From Canis aureus (lineage: Eukaryota; Chordata; Mammalia; Carnivora; Canidae), in NCBI RefSeq assembly GCF_053574225.1, contig NC_135640.1:1601074-1665073 (forward strand): a stretch of 64,000 bases of DNA. The letters run 5' to 3'. Numbering within the stretch: the stretch's first letter is position 1; each line of letters starts with the position of its first letter. A program made the translations under genes and the position numbers. The notes under the pieces are model-generated. The model was not told the origin of the DNA, did no database searches, and saw nothing but the letters and a program-made list of their open reading frames with translations. This document shows, piece after piece, positions 49,655-61,042 of the stretch.

Positions 49655-49672
49655 CACTGTTAGTGAACAGTG
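49655..49672 (+). repeat. Perfect hairpin of module M11
   Basis: Same hairpin, in unit 15a, after SINE 3. Confidence 0.85.
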
Positions 49673-50990
49673 TAACCATATCCTGATGCTACACAGGTGG
49701 GTGGCAGAGACAGCAGATCCTGGTGAGGCCTAAGTGGGACCAGAGACATGAGGTCCAGGTGAGGTCCCGATGGGAACCACAGTCACCAGGTCAGGTGAGG
49801 CCATGCTTAGGATCAGAGTCACCAGTTACAGGTGAGGCCCAGGTGGAGCCAGACTCACCTGGAACAGAAGAGGCCAAAGTCAGGACCAGAGTTACCAGGA
49901 TCAGGTCACTCCAAGTGGGAATAGAATAACCATGTCCCGATGATGCCAAGGTAGAACCAGAGTCACCAGGCCCAGATGTGGCGCAGGTGGGGAGCATGTT
50001 CACTAGGTCCCGTTGAGGACCAGTTGAGGACCTGAGTCACCAGGTCTAGGTGAGGCCTAGAGGGGTACCAGATTTACCTGGTCTGGTGACATCCAGATGG
50101 GGTCCAGAGTCCCCATGTCAGGCTGAGGCCCAGAGGGGATCCAGAGTCAACATATCCAGGTGAGGCTCAGGTGTGGAACAGAGTATCCAGGTCATAATGG
50201 TCCACAGGTGAGGACCAGAGTCACCAGATCTGGGTGAGGCCCAGTTAGCATCAGAGTCAGCAGTTCCAGGTTAGCCAAGAAGGAGTCCACAGCAATCAGG
50301 TCCAGGTGGGGAAGAAAGGCAACAGGACTGGGTGAGGCCCAGATGGGGACCAGATTCACCAGGCCCAGGTGATTCCCATGTGGTGACCAGAGTTACCAGT
50401 TCCGGGTAACCACCAGGTAAGGACCAGATTCACCAGGTCCAAGTGAGGCCCAAGTGGGGACCTGTGTCACTAGGCAAGGGTGAGGCCCAGGTGACAAACC
50501 CACTCACCAGTTCCAGGTGAGACCAACCTGCAGGCCATGCAGAGGAAACAGGTCCCAAAGATGCTCAGGTAGGCACGAGAGTTACCAGGTCCAGGTGAGG
50601 CCAACCTACAGGCCATGCAGTGGAACCATGTCCCGATAATGCAGGTAGGGACCAGAGTTACCAGGTCCAGGTGAGGCCAAACTGCAGGTCATGCAGTGGA
50701 ACCATGTCCGGATGATGCCCAGGTAGGGACCAGAGTCACCAGGTCCAAATAAGGCCCAGACGGAGCATATTCACTAGGTCCAGGTGAGGCCCATTTGAGG
50801 ACCAGAGTCACCAGACCTGGTTGAGGCCCAGAGGGGTACCATAATCCCCTGGTCCAGGTGACATCCATATGGGGACCAGAGTCACCAGGTCAGGTTGATA
50901 GCCAGAGAGGTTCCAGAGACATCATGTCCAGGGGAGCCTCAGGTATGGAACAGAGTCACCAGGACCAATGATGCCCAGGTGAGGACCAGA

Positions 50991-52690
50991 GTTACCAGGT
51001 ATACGAGAGGCCCCGGTGGGGATCAGAGGCAACAGGTCCATGTGAGACGGCTTGGGGACCATGGTCAACAGGTCTACTTGAGGCTCAGGTGTGGAACACA
51101 GTAACCAGGTCTAGGTGAGTAACCAGTGGTGACAAAAGTTACCACGTCCAGGTGAGGCCCAGGTGGGGACCAGGATCACCAGGTCCAGGGGAGGCCCTTG
51201 AAAGTACCAGAGTCAACAGTACGACGTCAGTCGCAGGTGGGAACCAGGGTCAGCAGGTCCAAGTCAGGCCAAAGTTGGATTCACAGTCACCATGGCACGG
51301 TGAGACCCAGAGGGGGACCAGAGTCGCCTGTCCAGTTGAGGTCCAGGTGTGGAACAGTCACCAGGTTCCAATTTTGCCCAGTTGAGTACCATGGTCAACA
51401 GGGCCAGGTGACGCCCAGATGGGGACCGGAGTCCCCAAATCCAGGTGAAGCCCAGGTGGAGACCACAGTCACCAGATCCAGGGTAGTCTCAGGTCCAGGC
51501 CAGAATCACCAGGTCCAGGTGAGGTGCAGGTGGCAACCACACTCACCAGGTCCCGGTGAGGCCCTGGTGGGGACCAGAGTCACGAGGTACATGAGAAGCT
51601 AGAAACACTGCAGCCTCCAGGTCCACATCATGTCCATGTGGGAACGACAATCACCAGTTACAGGTGAGGACCAGGTGGAGCCAGAGTCACCTGGTACAGA
51701 AGAGGCCAAAGTCAGGACCAGAGTTACCAGGATCAGGTCAGTCCCAGTGTGGAATAGTAACCATGTCCCGATGATGCCCAGGTAGAACCAGAGTTACCAG
51801 CTCCCGATGAGGTGCAGGTGGGGAGCATATTCACTAGGTCCCGGTGAGGCCAAGTTGAGGACCAGAGTCACCAGGTCTAGTTGAGGCTTGGAGGGGTACC
51901 AGATTCACCTGGTCTAGGTGACATCCAGATGGGGACCAGAGTCACCATGTCAGGCTGAGGCCCAGAGGGGATCCAGAGTCATCATGTCCAGGTGAGGCTC
52001 AGGTGTGGAACAGAGTATCCAGGTCATAATGGTCCATAGGTGAGGACCATAGTCACCAGATCTGGGTGAGGCCCAGTTAGGATAAGAGTCACTAGCTCCA
52101 GGTGAGGGCCATAAGGAGTACACAGCAATCAGGTCCAGGTGGGGAAAAAAGTCACCAGGACTGGATGAGGCCCAATGGGGACCAGAATCACAATGTCCAG
52201 GTGATTCCCATGTGATGACCAGAGATACCAGTTCCGGGTGAGGACAAGGGAAGGACCAGATTCACCAGGTCCACGTGAGGCCCACGTGGGAACCTGTGTC
52301 ACCAGGCATGGGTGAGTCTCAGGTGAAAACCCCACTCACTAGGTCCAAGTGAGGCAAACCTGCAGGCCATGCCGAGGAACCATGTCCTGATGATGCCCAG
52401 GTGGGGTCTAGAGTTATCAGGTCCAGGTGAGGCACACCTGCAGGCCATGCAGTGGAACCATGTCCCGGTAATGCCGAGGTAGGGATCAGAATCACCATGT
52501 CCAGATGAGGCCCAGATGGAGCATATTCACTAGGTCTAGGTGAGGCCCAGTTGAGGACCAGAGTCACCAGATCTGGTTGAGCCCTATAAGGGTACCAGAA
52601 TCACCTGGTTCAGGTGACAACGAGATGGGGACCAGAGTCACCAGGTCAGGGTGAGGCCCAGAGAGGTTCCAGAGACATCATGTCCAAGTG
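50991..52690 (+). repeat. HOR unit 15b: back-jumped M7-M17 block
   Basis: Just after M18 the array returns to M7 (51005), the same kind of join as at 22130. M8, M9 and M10 (51593, no SINE) follow. Near 51665 the monomer after M10 is joined to the one after M12, deleting M11. M13-M17 follow to 52690. From about 51670 onward this block is a close duplicate of 45840-46860. Confidence 0.78.
51670..52690 (+). repeat. Internal duplicate B2 (partner 45840-46862)
   Basis: Carries the same private words as B1. It ends abruptly at 52690, where the B1 copy continues into the M18 region. Confidence 0.85.
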
Positions 52691-54265
52691 TCCGTGTCCA
52701 GATGATGCCCAGGTAGGGACCAGAGTTACCAGGTCCAGGTGAGTCCAACCTGAAGGCCATGCAGTGAAACCATGTCCCGATGATGCCCAGGTAGTGACCA
52801 GAGTCACCAGGTCCAAATGAGGCCCGGATGGAGCATATTCACTAGGTTCAGGTGAGGCCCAGTTGAGGACCAGAGTCACCAGATCTGGTTGAGGCCGAGA
52901 GGTGCACAAGAATCCCCTGGTCCAGGTGACTTCCAGATGGGGACCACAGTCACCAGGGAAGGGTGAGGCCCAGAGAGGTTTCAGAGTCATCATGTCCAGG
53001 TTAGGCTCAGGTGTAGAACAGAGTCACCGGGTACCAATGATGCCCAGGTGAGGACCAGAGTCACCAGGTCTGGGTGACGCGCAGATATGATCAGAGTCAC
53101 GAGTTACAGGTGAGGCCAAGAAGGAGTCCACAGCAATCAGGTCCACGTGGGGAACAAAGTCACCAGGACTGGGTGAGGCCCTGGTCAGGACCAGATTCAC
53201 CAAGTCCAGGTGATTCCCAGGTGGTGACCAGAGACCCTGGGGCTGGGAGACGACCAGGTAAGGACCAGATTCACCAGGTCCAAGAGGCCCAAGCGAGGAC
53301 CTGTGTCCCCAGGTACGGGTGAGGCACAGGTTGCAACCAAACTCACCAGGTCCAGGAGAGGCCATCCTTCGCGCCATGCAGAGGAACCGTGTCCCGATGA
53401 TATACATGTAGGAACCAGAGTTACCAGGTCCAGGTGATGCCAACCTGCAGGCCATGCAGTGGAACAATGTCCCGATGATGCCCAGGTAGGGACCAGAGTC
53501 ACCAGGTCCAAATGAGGCCCAGATGGAGCATATTCACTAGGTCCAGGTGAGGCCCAGTAGAGGACCAGAGTCACCAGATCTGGTTGAGGCTCAGAGGGGT
53601 ACCAGAATCACCTGGTCCAGGTGACATCCAGATGGGGACCAGAGTCACCAGGACAGGGTGAGACCCAGAGAGGTTCCAGAGTCATCATGTCCAGGTGAGG
53701 TTCAGGGGTGGAACTGAGTCACCAGGTACCAATGATGCCCAGATGAGGACCAGAGTCACCAGATCTGGGTGACGCGCAGATAGGATCAGAGTCACCAGTT
53801 CCAGGTGAGGCAAAGAAAGAGTCCACAGCAATCAGTTCCAGGTGGGGAACAAAGTAACCAGGACTGGGTGAGGCCCAGATGGGGACCAGTTCACCTTGTC
53901 CAAGTGAGGCCCAGGTGATGACCAGAGTCCCCAGGTTGGGAGAAGAAGAGGTAAGGACCAGATTCACCAGGTCCAAGAGGCCCACGTGGGGACCTGAGTT
54001 ACCAGGTATGGGTTAGCCACAGGTGGCAATCCCACTCACCAGGTCCAGGTGAGGCCAACCTGCAGGCCATGTGCGGAACCATGTCCCGATGATGCCCAGG
54101 TAGGGACCAGAGTCACCAGGTCCAAATGAGGCCCAGATGGAGCATATTCACTAGGTCCAGGTGAAGCCAATTGAGGACCAGAGTCACCAGAACTGGTTGA
54201 GGCCTAGAGGGGTACCAGAATCACCTGGTCCAGGTTACATCCTAATGGGGACCAGAGTCACCAAG
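52691..54265 (+). repeat. HOR unit 15c: repeated M15-M18 blocks
   Basis: M16 (52740), M17 (52820), M18 (53080), M15 (53110), M16 (53375, 53440), M17 (53520), M18 (53775), a degraded M19 (53930), M16 (54055) and M17 (54130) form successive short cycles. M19-M22 and M1 never complete, so the normal unit boundary is missing here. Confidence 0.72.
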
Positions 54266-55690
54266 TCAGGTGAGGCCATGCTTAGGATAAGAGTCACCAG
54301 TTACAGGTGAGGCCCAGGTAGAGCCAGAGTCACCTGGTACAGAAAATGCCAAAGTCAGACCAGTGTTACAAGGATCAGGTCACTCCCAGTGGGGAATAGA
54401 GTAACCATGTCCCGATGATGCCTACGTAGAACCAGAGTCATCATGTCCAGATGAGGCGCAGTTGGGGAGCATATTCACTAGGTCCCGGGCAGACCCAGTT
54501 GAGGACTAGAGTCACCAGGTTTGGTTGTGGCCTAGAGGGGTACCAGATTCACCTGGTTAGGTGACATCCAGATGGGGACCAGAGTAACCATGTCAGGGTG
54601 AAGCCCAGAGGGGATCCAGAGTCATCATGTCCAGGTGAGGCTCAGGTGTGGAACAGAGTATCCAGGTCATAATGGTCCACAGGTGAGGACCAGAGTCACC
54701 AGATCTGGAAGAGGCCCAGTTAGGATCAGAATTACCACTTCCAGGTGAGGCCGAGAAGGTGTCCACAGCAATCAGGTCCAGGTGGGGAACAAAGTCACCA
54801 GGACTACGTGATGCCCAGGTGGTGACCAGATTTACCAGTTCCGGGTGAGGACTAGGTAAGGACGACATTCACCAGGTTCAAGTGAGGCCCACGTGGGGAC
54901 CTGTGTCACCAGGCATGGGTAAGACCCAAGTGGGAACCCCACTCACCAGGTCAAAATGAGGCGAACCTGCCGGCCATGCAGAGGAACCATGTCCCGATGA
55001 TGCCCAGGTAGGGACCAGAGTTACCAGGTCCAGGTGAGGCCAACCAGCAGGCCATGCAGTGGAACCATTCCCCAATGATGCCCAGTGAGTGACCAGAGTC
55101 ACCAGGTCCAAATGAGGCCCAGATGGAGCATATTCACTAGCTCCAGGTGAGGCCCAGTTGAGGAAAAGAGTCACCAGATCTGGTTGAGACCTAGAGGGGT
55201 ACCAGAATCACCTGGTCCAGGTGACATCCAGATGGGGATCAGATCACCAGGTCAGGGTGAGACCCAGAGAGGTCCCAGAGACATCATGTCCAGGTGAGGC
55301 TCAGGTGTGGAACAGAGTAACCAGGTACCAATGATGCCCAGGTGAGGACCAGAGTCAACAGGTCTGGGTGACGCACAGATAGGATCAGAGTCACCAGTTC
55401 CAGGTGAGGCTAAGAAAGAGTCCAGAGCAATCAGGTCCAGGTGGGGAACATAGTCACCAGGACTGGGTGAGGCCCAGATGGGGGCCAGGTTCACCAGGTC
55501 AAGGTGAGGCCCAGGTTGTGACCAGATTCCCCGGGTCTGGGAGAAGACCAGGTAAGGACCAGATTCACCAGGTCCAAGAGGCCCACGTGGGGACCTGAGT
55601 CACCAGGTATGCGTAAGGCCCACGTGGCATCCCACTAACAAAGTCCATGTGAGGCCAACCTGCAGGCCAGTGTCACCAGATTCAGGTGAG
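54266..55690 (+). repeat. HOR unit 15d: M12-M19 block
   Basis: A join near 54265 brings in M12 (GCCATGCTTAGGAT), M13, M14 (54665), M15 (54750), M16 (54965, 55040), M17 (55110), M18 and M19 (55530). The shortened GGATCAGATCACC monomer near 55236 and other variants match 5800-6800. Confidence 0.74.
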
Positions 55691-55697
55691 GCCCAGG

Positions 55698-55705
55698 TAT
55701 ATAAG
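55698..55705 (+). promoter_or_regulatory. TATA-like word in module M3, rearranged context
   Basis: TATATAAG, unit 15e. Here M3 is fused on its right to the sequence after M4. The copy in unit 16 (61417) is degraded to TATATAGAG. Confidence 0.3.
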
Positions 55706-56887
55706 AGAGAATCCACGTCCCAATGATGCCTGGGTCAGAACCAGAGTCACTAGGGCCATGCAGGCCCATATGGGGAACAGAATCACTAGGTCCTGGTGAG
55801 GCATACAATAAGACCACAGTCACCAGTATCAGGTGAGATCCTTGTGGGAACAAGAGCCACTCTAACAAGCTGAGTCCGAGATCCATGTGAGGCCCACGAG
55901 AGGACCAGATTCATCAGGTCGAATTGAGGCATAGCTGGGGACAAGAGTCACCAGGTCTGGGTGAGGGCAAACTGAGGACCAGTGTCACCAGATCCAGGTG
56001 AGGTCCAGGTGGGGACCAGAGTCACCAGATCCAGGTGAAGCCCAGGTGGGGACCAGAGTCACTAGGTCCAGATGAGGCCCAGGTGAGGACCAGAGTTACC
56101 AGGTACACGTGAGGCCCCAGTGGGGATCAGAGGCAACAGGTACATGTGGGGCCGCCTTGGGGACCATGGTCAACACGTCTACTTGAGACCCAGGTGTGGA
56201 ACACAGTAAGCAGGTCCAGGTGAGTCCCCGGTGTTGACAAGAGTCACCACGTCCAGGTGAGGCTGAGGTGGGGACCAGGATCACCAGGTACAGGGGAGGC
56301 CCTTGAAAGAACCAGAGTCAACAGTTCGAGGTCAGGGGCAGGTGGCAACCAGCGTCAGCAGGTCCAAGTCAGGCCAAAGTTGGATTCACAGTCACTAGGG
56401 CACGGTGAGACCCAGAGGGGGACCAGAGTCACCTGGTCCAGGTGAGGTCCAGTTGTGGAACACAGTCACCGGGTCCCAATTGTGCCCAGTTGAGGACCAT
56501 GGTCATCAGGGCCAGGTGAGGCCCAGATGGGGACCGGAGTCCCCAAATCCAGGTGAAGCCCAGGTGGGGACCACAGTCACCAGATCCAGGGTAGTCTCAG
56601 GGGCAGACAAGAATCAGCAAAGTCCAGGTGAGGTGCAGGTGGCAACCACACTCAACAGGTCCCGGTGAGGCCCTGGTGGGGACCAGAGCCACGAGGTGCA
56701 TGAGAAGCTAGAAACACTGCAGCCACCAGGTCCACATGATGTCCATGTGGGAACGAGAATCACCAGTTACATTGAGGCCCAGATGGGGATCAGACTCACC
56801 ATGTCCAGGTGAGACCGAGGTGGTAACCAGTGTCACCATGTCCATGTGTGGCGAGGTGAAGACCAGAGATAATAGGTCTGGCTGGGT

Positions 56888-56905
56888 CACTGTTAGTGAA
56901 CAGTG
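56888..56905 (+). repeat. Perfect hairpin of module M11
   Basis: Same hairpin, in unit 15e. Confidence 0.85.
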
Positions 56906-57240
56906 TAACCATATCCTGATGCTACCCAGGTGGGTACGAGAAACACCAGGTCCTGGTGAGGCCCAGGTGAGAACAGAGACATGAGGACCAGGTGAGGTCC
57001 CGATGGGAACCACAGTCACCAGGTCTGGTGAGGCCATGATTTGGATCAGAGTCACCAGTTACAGGTAGGCCCAGGTGGAGCCAGAGTCACCTGGTACAGA
57101 AGAGGCCAAAGTCAGGAGCAGAGTTACCAGGATAAGGTCAGTCCCAGTGGGGAATAGAGTAACCATGTCCCGATGATGCCCAGGTAGAAACAGAGTCACC
57201 AGGTATAGATGAGGCGCAGTTGGGGAGCATGTTCACCAGG

Positions 57241-58530
57241 TCCAGGTGAGGCCAAACTGAGGACCAGAGTCACCAGATCCAGGTGAGGTCCAGGTGGGGA
57301 CCAGAGTCACTAGGTCCAGATGAGACCCAGGTGGGGACCAGAGTTACCAGTTACACGTGAGGCCCAGCTGGGGATCAGAGACAACAGGTCCATGTGAGGC
57401 CGGCTTGGGGATCATGGTCAACAGGACTACTTGAGGCCCAGGTGTGGAACACAGTAAGCAGGTCCAGGTGAGTCCCCGGTGGTGACAAGAGTCACCACGT
57501 CCAGGTGAGGCCCAGGTGGGCACCAGGATCACCAGGTACAGGGGAGGCCCTTGAAAGAACCACAGTCAACAGTTCGAAATCAGACGCAGGTGGCAACCAG
57601 GGTCAGAAGGTTCAAGTCAAGCCAAAGTGGGGTTCACAGTCACTACGGCACGGTGATACCCTGAGTGGGACCAGAGTCACCTGGTCCAGTTCAGGTCCAG
57701 TTGTGGAACACAGTCACCGGGTCGCAGGTTTGCCAGGTTGAGGACCATGGTCAACAGGGCCAGGTGAGGCCCAGATTGGGACCTGAGTTCCCAAAGCAGT
57801 GAAGCCGAGGTGGGGACAACATCACCATATCCAGTGTAGTCTCACGTGCAGACCAGAATCATCAGGTGCAGGTGAGGTGCAGGTGGCAACATGATTCACA
57901 AAGTCCAGGTGAGGCCCACGTGGTGACCTGTCACCAGATCCAGGTGCGGACCAGCTAAGAACCAGATTCACCAGGCCCAAGTGAAGCCCAAGGGGTGACG
58001 AGAGTCACCAGGTAAGGCTGAGGCCCCGAGGGGTAACCAGAGTAACCAGTTTAGTTTGAGGCCCAGAATGGGACCAGAGGTCCCTGGACAAAGTGAGGCC
58101 CAGGTGTGGAATAGAGTATCCAGGACCCAATGATGCCTGGGTGAAGACCAGAATCACTAGGGCCATGAAAGCCCAGATGGGGAACAGAATCACTAGGTCC
58201 TGGTGAGGCATAGAATAAGACCACAGTCACCAGTATCAGGTGAGCCCCTTGTGGGTAACAGAGCCACTCTATCCAGCTGAGTCCCAGGTCCATGAGAGTC
58301 CCACGTGAGGACCAGATTCATCAGGTCGAATTGAGGCATAGCTGGGGACAAGAGTCATCAGGTCTGGGTGCGGCCTAGGTGGGGCAAGATTCAGCAGTTC
58401 TGAGTTAGGTCAACGTGGGGACGAGAGACACCAGTAAAGGTGAGGCCAAACTGAGACCAGAGTCACCAGAATCAGGTGAGTTCCAGGTGGGGACCAGAGT
58501 CACCAAATCCAGGTGAAGTCCAGGTGGGGA
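57241..58530 (+). repeat. HOR unit 15f: M7-M9 joined back to the M3-M6 interval
   Basis: M13 joins the monomer after M6 near 57235. M7 (57355), M8 (57550) and M9 (57730) follow. At about 57880-57890 the shared word GCAGGTGGCAAC carries the array back to the interval between M3 and M4. M4 (58045), M5 (58205) and M6 (58325) follow. The part 57890-58440 resembles 13050-13600, including the variant word ACATGATTCAC. Confidence 0.73.
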
Positions 58531-61042
58531 CCAGACTAACCAGTTCCGGGTGAGGCCCAGGTAAGGACAAGATTCAACAGGTCCACGTGAGGCCCACGTT
58601 GGGACCTGTGTCACCAGGCATGGGTGAGTCTCAGGTGACAACCCCACTCACTAGGTCCAAGTGAGTCCAACCTGCAGGCCATGCCGAGGAACCATGTCCT
58701 GATGATGCCCAGGTGGGGTCTAGAGTTATCAGGTCCAGGTGAGGCGCACTTGCAGGCCATGGAGTGGAACCATGTCCCGGTAATGCCGAGGTAGGGATCA
58801 GAATCACCATGTCCAAATGAGGCCCAGATGGAGCATATTCACCAGGTCAAGGTGAGGCCCAGTTGAGGACCAGAGTCACCAGATCTGGTTGAGCCCTATA
58901 AGGGTACCAGAATCACCTGGTTCAGGTGACATCGAGTGGGGACCAGAGTCACCAGGTCAGGGTGAGGCCCAGAGAGGTTCCAGAGTCATCATGTCCAAGT
59001 GAGGATCAGGTGTGGAAAGAGTCACCAGGTACAAATGATGCCCAGTTGAGGACCAGATTCACCAGGTCTGGGTGACGCACAGATAGGATCAGAGTCACCA
59101 GTTCCAGGTGAGGCCAAGAAGGCATCCACAGCAATCAGGTCCATGTGGGGAACAAAGTCACCAGGACTGGGTGAGGCCCAGATGGGGACCAGATTACCAG
59201 GCCCAGGTGATTCCCAGGTGGTGACCAGAGTTACCAGTTCCGGGGAAGGACCAGGTAAGGACCAGATTCACCAGGTCCAATTGAGGCCCACGTGGGGACC
59301 TGTGTCACCATGTATGGGTGAGGCACAATTGGCAACCCCACTCACCAGGTACAGATGAGGCCAACCTGCAGGCGATGGAGAGGAACCGTGTCCCGATGAT
59401 GCCCAGGTAGGGACCAGAGTTACCATGTCCAGGTGAGGCCAACCTGCAGGCCATGCAGTGGAACCATGTCCCGATGATGCCCAGGTAGGGACAAGAGTTA
59501 CCAGGTCCAGGTGAGGCCAACCTGCAGGCCATGCAGTGGAATCATATCCCTATGATGCCCAGGTAGGGACCAGAGTCACCAGGTCCAAATGAGGCCCACA
59601 TGGAGCATATTCACTAGGTCCAGGTGAGGCCCAGTTGAGGACCTGAGTCACCAGATCTGGTTGAGGCCTAGAGGGGTACCAGAATCACCTGGTCCAGGTG
59701 ACATCCAGATGGGGACCAGAGTCACCAGGGAAGGGTGAGGCCCAGAGAGGTTCCAGAGTCATCATGTCCAGGTGAGGCTCAGGTGTAGAACAGAGTCACC
59801 AGGTACCAATGATGCCCAGGTGAGGACCAGAGACACCAGGTCTGGGTGACCCGCAGATAGGATCAGAGTCACCAGGTCCAGGTGAGGCCAAAAAGGAGTC
59901 CACAGCAATCAGGTCCAGGTGGGGTACAAAGTCACCAGGACTGGGTGAGGCCCTGATGGGGACCAGATTCACCCGGTCCAGGTGATTCCCAGGTGGTGAC
60001 CAGAGTTACCAGTTCTGGGTGAGGACCAGGTAAGGACCAGATTCACCAGGTCCAAGTGAGGCCCACGGGGGGACCTGTGTCACCAGATATGGATGAGGCC
60101 CTGGTGCCAACCCCACTCACCAGGTCCAGGTGAGGCCAACCTGCAGGCCATGCAGAGGAACCGTGTCCCGATGAAGCCCAGGTAGGGACCAGAGTCACCA
60201 GGTCCATATGAGGCCCAGATCGTGTATATTCACTAGGTCCAAGTGAGGCCCATTTGAGGACCAGAGTCACCAGATCTGGTTGAGGCCTAGAGGGGTACCA
60301 GAATCACCTGCTCCAGGTGACATCAAGATGGGGACCAGAGTCACCAGGTCAGGGTGAGGCCCAGAGAGGTTCCAGAGTCATCATGTCCAGGTGAGGCTCA
60401 GGTGTGCAACAGAGTAATCAGGTACCAATGATGCCCAGGTGAGTTCCAGAGTCACCAGATCTGGGTGACGCGCAGATAGGATCAGAGTCACCAGTTCCAG
60501 GTGAGGCAAAAAGAGTCCACAGCAATCAGTTCCAAGTGGGGAACAAAGTCACCAGGACTGGGTGAGGCCCAGATGGGACCAGATTCACCAGGCCCAAGGG
60601 AGGCCAAGGTGGTGACCAGAGTCCCCGGGTCTGGAAGAGTACCAGGTAGGACAAGATTCACCAGGTCCAAGAGGCCCACGTGGGGACGTGGGTCACCAGA
60701 TATGTGTGAGGCCCAGGTGGCAACCCCACTCACCAGGTCCAGGTGAGGCCAACTTGCAGGCCAGAGTCACCAGATCCAGGTGAGGCCCTAGTGGGGACTG
60801 GAGTCACCAGGTAAATGTGAGTCTACAAGAACACCACAGTCACCAAGTCCAGGTGTGGTTCATGTGGGAACGAGAGTCACCAGGTCCAGGTGAGACCCAG
60901 ATGAGGACCACAGTCACCAGTTCCAGATTCAGGCCTAGGTGGGGGGACCAGATTCATCAGGACCAGTTGAGGCCAAAGTGTTGAGCAAAGTTATCATGTC
61001 CAGTAGAGACCTAGGTGGGGAACAGAGTAACCATGTCCCATT
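58531..61042 (+). repeat. HOR unit 15g: M15-M22 blocks closing the 12.8-kb interval
   Basis: The interval after M6 is joined to the monomer after M15 near 58535. M16/M17 (58680, 58830), M18 (59075), M15 (59110), M16 three times (59360, 59440, 59515), M17 (59600), M18 (59850), M16 (60130), M17-like (60210), M18 (60470), M19 (60630), M20 (60810), M21 (60935) and M22 (60980) follow. M1 at 61043 is the first since 48210. Confidence 0.75.
58540..59790 (+). repeat. Internal duplicate B3 (partner 46400-47600)
   Basis: ATGCCGAGGA at 58681 corresponds to 46541 and 52369. This copy extends further right with the 46400-47600 region, including GGCATCCACAGC for the GGCGTCCACAGC of the partner and the GATGGAGAGGAACC variant of M16. 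It has one extra M16 pair. Confidence 0.78.

Larger units (their letters stand above)
48210..50990 (+). repeat. HOR unit 15a with SINE 3
   Basis: M1-M2 jump near 48540 to the interval before M7 (48680). M8 (48875), M9 (49050), M10 with SINE 3 (49288-49468), M11 (49655) and M12 to M18 (50960) follow in canonical order. M16 is present three times (50530, 50605, 50685). The flanks of the SINE match those of units 7 and 8. Confidence 0.8.
55691..57240 (+). repeat. HOR unit 15e: M3 to M13 block
   Basis: The monomer that normally precedes M20 is joined to M3 (55698), which is itself followed directly by the sequence after M4 (CCCAATGATGCCTGGG). M5 (55800), M6 (55920), M7 (56105) and M8 to M13 (57215) follow. 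M11 at 56888 keeps the perfect hairpin. Confidence 0.74.
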
